Shown piece by piece: positions 58,560 to 64,000 of a stretch of DNA of 64,000 nucleotides. The stretch spans positions 124,001 through 188,000 of the forward strand of contig JAURMI010000003.1 in the NCBI GenBank assembly GCA_030830785.1, written 5' to 3'. Below the pieces are notes generated by a model. The model was not told where the DNA came from. It ran no database searches and was given only the letters and a program-made list of their open reading frames with translations. How positions within the stretch are numbered: position 1 is the first letter of the stretch; the number at the start of each line of letters is the position of its first letter. The position numbers and the translations under genes were made by a program. This stretch comes from Crocinitomicaceae bacterium. GTDB taxonomy: Bacteria > Bacteroidota > Bacteroidia > Flavobacteriales_D > Crocinitomicaceae.

Positions 58560-60668
58560 CTAATTCAATTTTATCTCTATCAATTTGCCTTTAACGATTG
58601 TTGATCCCTCTTTAATTGACTGCTCAACTACTTTTCCTTTGCCCGAAATTTTTACGATAAGACCCCGTTCCTCCAATAGATAAATGGCATCTTTTGCGCT
58701 CATTCCTAATACATTAGGCACTAGTCCCTTTAGGATTTTCTTTTGATGTATCTGAAGCCTATTTTCAGTGGTATCTGCTTGCACCCACTCACTTTCTGTA
58801 TCTAACTGATGTGTAATATTTAACTGCTTAAGTATGTAAGTGAGGTCTTTGCCTAAGGTAGATTTGAAGTTAGGCACATCCTTAGTAAATGGGTTTCGTG
58901 GATCATTGATTGCACGATGGTACTCAAGTGCAGAGGCGTATATTTTATTGGCAATTTCTGCGAAAACTGTTCCAGAAACCTTGGCACCGTAATATTCTTT
59001 TTGAGGTCTGGAAATAACAACAATACACGAATAAATTGGATTTTTTGCCGGGAAATAGCCCACAAAAGATGCTTGATAAGTTCGGAATTTGTCATTCCTG
59101 TATCCGCTCTCACCTTGCAATTGAGCAGTCCCAGTTTTACCTGCAATAGTAAATAAGGAGCTTTTAAGTGTTTTGCCTGTTCCTCGGATCATTACCCCCT
59201 CCAAACAACTTTGCAATATTTTTACGGTGTGATTGGAACAAATTTGATCCTTGAGCACAACTGGCTCAAAGGTCTTTATCACCTCTCCATGTCGCATAAT
59301 CTTCTCGACAAACAATGGGCGTACCATTTTACCATTATTGGCTACAGCATTATAAAATGCAAGCGTTTGAATCGGTGTTTGATTCACCTCATATCCAACT
59401 GATTGCCATGGCAATGAAAGATTTGACCAATTTGGATCTCCTGGTTTGGTGACTTTGGGTCGAGGTTCGCCTTCAATGTCTAAACCTAACTTTTCTGTAA
59501 GTCCAAATCTCTTCAAACTTTCAATAAAAGTCTCTGGGTCTTTATTATAACTTCGATTCATGAGCTGCAAAATCACATTTGAAGATTTTTCAAAAGCTTG
59601 CTGGATTGTAATTACGCCATACCCAATCCCATGATTTGCATCGGGCATTCCATCATTGCCAACTCTGTAGTAGCCCGTTGCATTTACTTTATCGGTAATT
59701 TTAAATCGATTGTCTTCTAAACCTGCCATTAATGAGGCCAGTTTAAAAGTAGACCCCGGTACCTCCAAATAACCAAGGGCATAATTAAAATCTTCTACAT
59801 ATTTATCTTTTCCAACTTTTGTGAGATTGGCAATTGCCCTTACATAGCCAGTTTTAACATCCATAAGCACAACACATCCGTGTTCGGCCTCCATAAAAAT
59901 CAACTGTTTCTCTAATTCAGAATGTGCAACCTCTTGAATTTCCTTATCTATAGTTGTTACCACATCAGCCCCATCTACCGCATCCTTAACTATTTTGCCT
60001 GTACGTTTCCAGACTGATGAAATCTTTTGCTCAATTTCTTTTCCAAGCTCACCCTTGAGGTAATTATAATATGCGCCTTCTATGCCTACACGTAGCGTAT
60101 CATTTTTCTCATTTACTTTCCAATAACCTAGCGTTCGATTAAGCAAATTCCCAAAAGGTTTTTTACGCAAAATGACTTCCACATTATCAATGATTCCACC
60201 CTTCATCTGTCCAAGCTTGAAAATGGGTAACTCGCGTATTTTTTTTCTTTCTTGGTTTGTTACTTTACGACGAATCAATAAGTAACGATTCTTATTAGCC
60301 CGTGCTTTTCTAATTTCCTGTTCATATTCTCGAGCAGATTTATTAGGGTAAAGTTTATTTAGACCTTGGGATAAATCTCCTAGTTGTTGATCGAAGACTA
60401 CTGAATCTACCACTGTAGGATCCATATAAACATCGTAAAAGCTAACACTGGTCACGAGTGGAACCTCATTGCGGTCTAATATTTGCCCCATCCGAGGAAC
60501 ACGATCTACAACCCGAGAAAGCAATTGACCTTTAACCATTTGGTTTGACCCTCCTGGACCATTAATTTGTAAATCAAATGTAGTATACAGCACCACAAGC
60601 ATTAGAAAAACAAACCCGAAATAAACCAGGTAGGCACGATAGTATAAATAATTGCGTTCCTTACTCAT
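58560..60668 (-). CDS. ftsI: Penicillin-binding protein (FtsI-type transpeptidase) with C-terminal PASTA domain
   Basis: EVPGSTFKLASLMAGLE (SxxK), KSSNVILQLMNR (SxN), IAGKTGTAQ (KTG); C-terminal VPNVLGMSAKDAIYLLEERGLIVKISGKGKV. Confidence 0.96.
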   Translation of the reverse strand: MSKERNYLYYRAYLVYFGFVFLMLVVLYTTFDLQINGPGGSNQMVKGQLLSRVVDRVPRMGQILDRNEVPLVTSVSFYDVYMDPTVVDSVVFDQQLGDLSQGLNKLYPNKSAREYEQEIRKARANKNRYLLIRRKVTNQERKKIRELPIFKLGQMKGGIIDNVEVILRKKPFGNLLNRTLGYWKVNEKNDTLRVGIEGAYYNYLKGELGKEIEQKISSVWKRTGKIVKDAVDGADVVTTIDKEIQEVAHSELEKQLIFMEAEHGCVVLMDVKTGYVRAIANLTKVGKDKYVEDFNYALGYLEVPGSTFKLASLMAGLEDNRFKITDKVNATGYYRVGNDGMPDANHGIGYGVITIQQAFEKSSNVILQLMNRSYNKDPETFIESLKRFGLTEKLGLDIEGEPRPKVTKPGDPNWSNLSLPWQSVGYEVNQTPIQTLAFYNAVANNGKMVRPLFVEKIMRHGEVIKTFEPVVLKDQICSNHTVKILQSCLEGVMIRGTGKTLKSSLFTIAGKTGTAQLQGESGYRNDKFRTYQASFVGYFPAKNPIYSCIVVISRPQKEYYGAKVSGTVFAEIANKIYASALEYHRAINDPRNPFTKDVPNFKSTLGKDLTYILKQLNITHQLDTESEWVQADTTENRLQIHQKKILKGLVPNVLGMSAKDAIYLLEERGLIVKISGKGKVVEQSIKEGSTIVKGKLIEIKLN

Positions 60669-61017
60669 GTTTGTCTTTGATTCGAATTATTTTGGTTGCA
60701 TTTTTTGTTTCCTTAAGTTCTCTATCGGCAAGCTGCTCGGCTATTTTAAATCGGCGCGTTTCTAATTCTAGCTCAGCTCTTGCTTCAATAAATTCAGCAG
60801 CATGTTGGTCTAAATTGCGCTGAGCGGTATCGATGTCTTTGTTGATTTGTTTCCCGTAATAGCCTTTAGAAACCAATAGCAACAATAGAAACATGATAAA
60901 GAAGATAAAATTGAGGTTATCTAATACAAAGGACTTGGTTAAGAATTCCCCATTCAGGATTTGAGTAAAGGCATTTACCTTTCTACCTGCAGATGTATTT
61001 GTTTTTTCCTTAGCCAT
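60661..61017 (-). CDS. ftsL: FtsL-like cell division protein
   Basis: Single TM (FIFFIMFLLLLLVSKGYYG) plus coiled coil, located between rsmH and ftsI. ATG at 61017 preferred. Confidence 0.8.
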   Translation of the reverse strand: MAKEKTNTSAGRKVNAFTQILNGEFLTKSFVLDNLNFIFFIMFLLLLLVSKGYYGKQINKDIDTAQRNLDQHAAEFIEARAELELETRRFKIAEQLADRELKETKNATKIIRIKDKHE

Positions 61018-61924
61018 TTTTCTGAGCAATTCTAAGTTTAGCACTACGTGCCCTTGAATTTTGGGCACACTCTACATCATTAGCAATAATGGGGTGTCTA
61101 TTGACTTCATCAAATGGTTTTTGCACATTACCAAAGAAATCCTTTTGAATTTCTCCTGAGAAGCTTCCGCGTTTAAAGAAGTTCTTAACTATTCTATCTT
61201 CAAGTGAATGATAAGACATCACCACCAATCTTCCATTTGGCTTTAAAATCGTAGAGGCTTGTTCTAAAAAAGATTTTAATACATACATTTCTTGGTTCAC
61301 TTCAATGCGAATGGCCTGGAAAACTTGGGCATAAAACTTATGGTCTTTGAATTTAGGCGCAAAGCGCTCTAAGACTTTCATCAAATCGAAGGTTGTAACT
61401 ATGGGGCTGTGTTCGCGGGCATGGACAATAGTTGCTGCAAGCATTCTTGAATTGCGTAATTCACCATATTGATATAAAATAGAAGCCAAATTGTGCTCTT
61501 CAGCTGTAGCTATTAGCTCTTGGGCAGATTGGCCAGAAGTCCTATTCATACGCATATCAAGAGGAGCATCCTCTCTAATGCTAAAACCACGATTAGCAGT
61601 ATCGAATTGATGCGACGAAACACCTAAGTCAGCGATTATTCCATTTACTTGGGAAATGCCGAGTGCCTTGATATGATTTTTAAGAAAAGAAAAATTAGCA
61701 GCAACGAAATGAAAGTTAGGCGCAACCCATGTATTTTTTTGGGCTTCATTATCTTGATCAAAAACAACCAACTGGCCTTTCTCGGATAATTGATCATATA
61801 TGGCTCGCGCATGCCCACCTCCGCCAAAAGTTACATCGACGTATGTGCCTTCTGGTTCAATGGCCAATCCATCGAGGCACTCTTGCAACATTACAGGAAT
61901 ATGGTACGCAGTATTAATCTTCAT
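61010..61924 (-). CDS. rsmH: 16S rRNA (cytosine1402-N4)-methyltransferase RsmH
   Basis: YHIPVMLQECLDGLAIEPEGTYVDVTFGGGGHARAI, GIIADLGVSSHQFDTANRGFSIREDAPLDMRM and VVMSYHSLEDRIVKNFF. Confidence 0.97.
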   Translation of the reverse strand: MKINTAYHIPVMLQECLDGLAIEPEGTYVDVTFGGGGHARAIYDQLSEKGQLVVFDQDNEAQKNTWVAPNFHFVAANFSFLKNHIKALGISQVNGIIADLGVSSHQFDTANRGFSIREDAPLDMRMNRTSGQSAQELIATAEEHNLASILYQYGELRNSRMLAATIVHAREHSPIVTTFDLMKVLERFAPKFKDHKFYAQVFQAIRIEVNQEMYVLKSFLEQASTILKPNGRLVVMSYHSLEDRIVKNFFKRGSFSGEIQKDFFGNVQKPFDEVNRHPIIANDVECAQNSRARSAKLRIAQKNG

Positions 61925-62372
61925 TTTCTATATCACCCATTACCTCGTCCGCTAAATCTGCGAAGTCTGCCATGTTACCCTCGATCATGTCGAAGTATTT
62001 AGACTTATCCCAAATTTCAATGCGGTCGTTATAGGCAATAAGCATTACCTCCGAGACCAAACCAACGCGCTCGGTAAGCGCACTTGGAACCAAAATTCTT
62101 CCGGCATTATCCAAAGCAACTTGCTTAGCGCCTTGGTGAAATAATCGGTAAAACATTCGATTCTTTGGTTTAAATAAATTCATCTTGGACAATTTCTGGC
62201 TTATGCGTTCCCATTCTGGTAATGGAAACAAGGTCAGACAGTCTTCAAATCCTTTATTGAGCATGAAATCACGCTGGGAAACAGCAGGAAGTTGCTTGCG
62301 CAATCCGGAAGGAAAAAGGAAGCGTCCTTTTTCATCCAATTTTACTTCAAATTCACCTACTAGTCCTGACAT
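61914..62372 (-). CDS. mraZ: Transcriptional regulator MraZ
   Basis: MSGLVGEFEVKLDEKGRFLFPSGLRKQL and a second repeat ALDNAGRILVPSALTERVGL. ATG at 62372 preferred; the GTG at 62420 lies inside repeats. Confidence 0.95.
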   Translation of the reverse strand: MSGLVGEFEVKLDEKGRFLFPSGLRKQLPAVSQRDFMLNKGFEDCLTLFPLPEWERISQKLSKMNLFKPKNRMFYRLFHQGAKQVALDNAGRILVPSALTERVGLVSEVMLIAYNDRIEIWDKSKYFDMIEGNMADFADLADEVMGDIENED

Positions 62373-62400
62373 AGCGTTAATAATGGGTAAAAATAGCAGA

Positions 62401-62420
62401 TTATTACCACTTTTTACCAC
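62401..62420 (-). promoter_or_regulatory. Candidate MraZ boxes upstream of mraZ
   Basis: Minus strand GTGGTAAAAA GTGGTAATAA: two direct repeats with 10-nt period, 28 nt before the mraZ ATG. Confidence 0.6.
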
Positions 62421-62530
62421 GGCTCTTTTTAATTGTTGATAACTTCTAACGTATAGAGCGATTAAAGGTTACATATTAACAATTATAAATAGGATAAAAA
62501 CCTTGATTTTAAATGATTTAAATGTATAAA

Positions 62531-62550
62531 GTGGGAATTAGTGGGGGATT
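62531..62550 (+). promoter_or_regulatory. Second candidate MraZ box pair, in the EamA orientation
   Basis: Plus strand (AAA)GTGGGAATTA GTGGGGGATT: two direct repeats with 10-nt period. Confidence 0.45.
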
Positions 62551-62617
62551 TATTAACAAATTGTTGATATCGCATTTTTGTGTCATGCTTATCGTGGTTT
62601 TTAGACTACATTTGCAC

Positions 62618-63526
62618 ATGCAAAAAAAGTCGCTTAGTTACTTACTAATCCCGCTACTCGCCTGTATATGGGGCAGTTCATTTATTTTGATGAAACGCGG
62701 TATGTTCACTTGGGATGGCGCGCCTGTTTTTAGTGCTGCTCAAGTAGCTAGCATTAGAATCTCTTTAGCAAGCGTGGTTTTCCTTCCTTTATTACCAAAA
62801 CTTCTTAAACACAAACAGTTTATAAAAGACCTTCCATACTTTATGATAGTTGGTTGGGGAGGTAATTTAATTCCTGCTTTTCTATTCACCTATGCAGAGC
62901 AGTCATTGGATTCGGCAATTGCGGGAATAATGAACAGTTTTACGCCCATATTTACGATTTTAATTGGGTACTTAATTTTTAAGTCAACTATATCAAAGCA
63001 ACAGATTGTTGGAACGCTGATTGGATTTACCGGTATTTTATGGCTCATTTCCTTGAGCCATCCAGCTACAGGCAAATTTCAGCTTGCACCGGCACTTACC
63101 ATATTACTTGCCACACTTCTTTATGGGATTAGTCTAAATACGATCAAGCATAAACTAAATAAATACAACTCCATTGAGATTGCAACAGGAGGTTTTACCA
63201 TGGCACTATTACCTGCTCTTATTGGTTTCTACTTTTTTGATACACCAGCCGTATTCAGAAATAATATGATGGCTATTTCAAGTTTCAAGTACGTTGCAAT
63301 ACTAGGATTAATTGGTACCGCTTTTGCCGTGATTATCTTTAATCGCATCATTGCGCAAACTACTGCTGTAGCGGCGAGTACGATTACTTATTTCATTCCA
63401 ATAATCGCTGTTGCCATTGGAATTGCAGACGGCGAACGCTTCGTTTGGCAACAACTACTAGCCATGATCGTAATTATTATGGGCGTATTATTGGTGAATA
63501 TAAAATTTAAAAGAAGAAACTATTAG
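62618..63526 (+). CDS. EamA/DMT-superfamily transporter
   Basis: About ten TM segments; LLACIWGSSFILMKRGM and the repeat AAVAASTITYFIPIIAVAIG. ATG at 62618 preferred. Confidence 0.88.
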   Translation: MQKKSLSYLLIPLLACIWGSSFILMKRGMFTWDGAPVFSAAQVASIRISLASVVFLPLLPKLLKHKQFIKDLPYFMIVGWGGNLIPAFLFTYAEQSLDSAIAGIMNSFTPIFTILIGYLIFKSTISKQQIVGTLIGFTGILWLISLSHPATGKFQLAPALTILLATLLYGISLNTIKHKLNKYNSIEIATGGFTMALLPALIGFYFFDTPAVFRNNMMAISSFKYVAILGLIGTAFAVIIFNRIIAQTTAVAASTITYFIPIIAVAIGIADGERFVWQQLLAMIVIIMGVLLVNIKFKRRNY

Positions 63527-63557
63527 CCAAATAAATCGTAACAAAAGCGTATAAAAC

Positions 63558-63588
63558 TTTGAGGGCTTCAAAGAAATTACTATCTTTG
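63558..63588 (+). promoter_or_regulatory. Bacteroidetes primary-sigma promoter for rplU-rpmA
   Basis: TTTG (63558-63561) - 19 nt - TATCTTTG (63581-63588), matching TTTG-N19-TAnnTTTG. Confidence 0.8.
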
Positions 63589-63625
63589 CACCCTATTTTA
63601 AATTAATCAATTTAATAAACGCTAT

Positions 63626-63937
63626 ATGTACGCAGTTGTAGAGATAGCAGGGCAGCAATTTAAAGTGCAAAAAGACCAAAAGGTTTTTGTACATCGTTTA
63701 GACACTGAAGCGGGTAAGAAAGTTACTTTTGACCGCGTTTTGTTGATTGAAGACGCTGGCAAAGTAACCCTTGGCGCCCCGGCTATAGAAGGTGCAAAAG
63801 TCACCGCAGAGGTTAATGACCACATCAAAGGAGATAAGGTTATTGTTTTTAAGAAAAAGAGACGCAAAGGTTACCGTGTTAAGAATGGTCACCGTCAGCA
63901 GTACACATCAATTACGATTAAAAGTATTAAAGCATAA
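63626..63937 (+). CDS. rplU: 50S ribosomal protein L21
   Basis: MYAVVEIAGQQFKVQKDQKVFVHRL...KKKRRKGYRVKNGHRQQYTSITIKSI. Confidence 0.98.
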   Translation: MYAVVEIAGQQFKVQKDQKVFVHRLDTEAGKKVTFDRVLLIEDAGKVTLGAPAIEGAKVTAEVNDHIKGDKVIVFKKKRRKGYRVKNGHRQQYTSITIKSIKA

Positions 63938-63969
63938 TTTCCACTATGTGGAACTAAAAGTTAGAAACC

Positions 63970-64000
63970 ATGGCACACAAAAAAGGAGTCGGTAGTTCGA
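63970..64000 (+). CDS. rpmA: 50S ribosomal protein L27 (partial, truncated by window end)
   Basis: ATG GCA CAC AAA AAA GGA GTC GGT AGT TCG = MAHKKGVGSS, the L27 N-terminus, directly after rplU. Confidence 0.93.
   Translation, partial: MAHKKGVGSS

Noticed and set aside
58560-60668. PASTA domain on the FtsI-type penicillin-binding protein
   Set aside because: Common in this phylum's dcw transpeptidases; not unusual.
62373-62420. N-terminal extension of mraZ from GTG at 62420 (MVKSGNNLLFLPIINA)
   Set aside because: The canonical MraZ N-terminus starts at 62372 and the extension overlaps the GTGGT repeats, so it is more likely regulatory DNA.

Overview
The window is 64 kb of an AT-rich Bacteroidetes-type chromosome. 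Lineage signs are DUF4494, DUF4249, an exonuclease-fused DnaE starting MYLIFDTETTGLP, TAnnTTTG promoter elements and few Shine-Dalgarno sequences. I see no phage, IS, CRISPR or classical defence island; most of it is densely packed core genome. The main blocks are: (i) a TonB-dependent receptor and a PLP-related group (yggS, pdxH); (ii) priA and rpoD in convergent orientation; (iii) tRNA-His and the tyrosine catabolism genes hppD/hmgA; (iv) a translationally coupled photo-oxidative-stress operon (ECF sigma, crtI, crtB, idi, a PTPS-type pterin enzyme, photolyase, peroxiredoxin) preceded by two tandem 34-bp inverted-repeat operators; (v) exonuclease-fused dnaE; (vi) gpsA, aspartate kinase, feoA, feoB, a FeoB-associated Cys-rich peptide missed by the ORF track, and corA; (vii) one co-directional block of about 17.7 kb running from mraZ through the dcw cell-wall/division cluster to ftsZ, yqeY and the methionine-salvage genes mtnB-mtnD-mtnC; (viii) rplU and the start of rpmA. 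The observations most worth following up are the tandem operator array of the light/carotenoid operon, a set of TAnnTTTG elements only 3-6 nt before start codons (predicted leaderless mRNAs), candidate MraZ boxes facing both ways in the mraZ/EamA intergenic region, a 7-1-7 palindrome before feoA, and a tRNA-His with a tandem U-U mismatch in its acceptor stem. All product calls come from reading the translations for motifs; no database search was possible.
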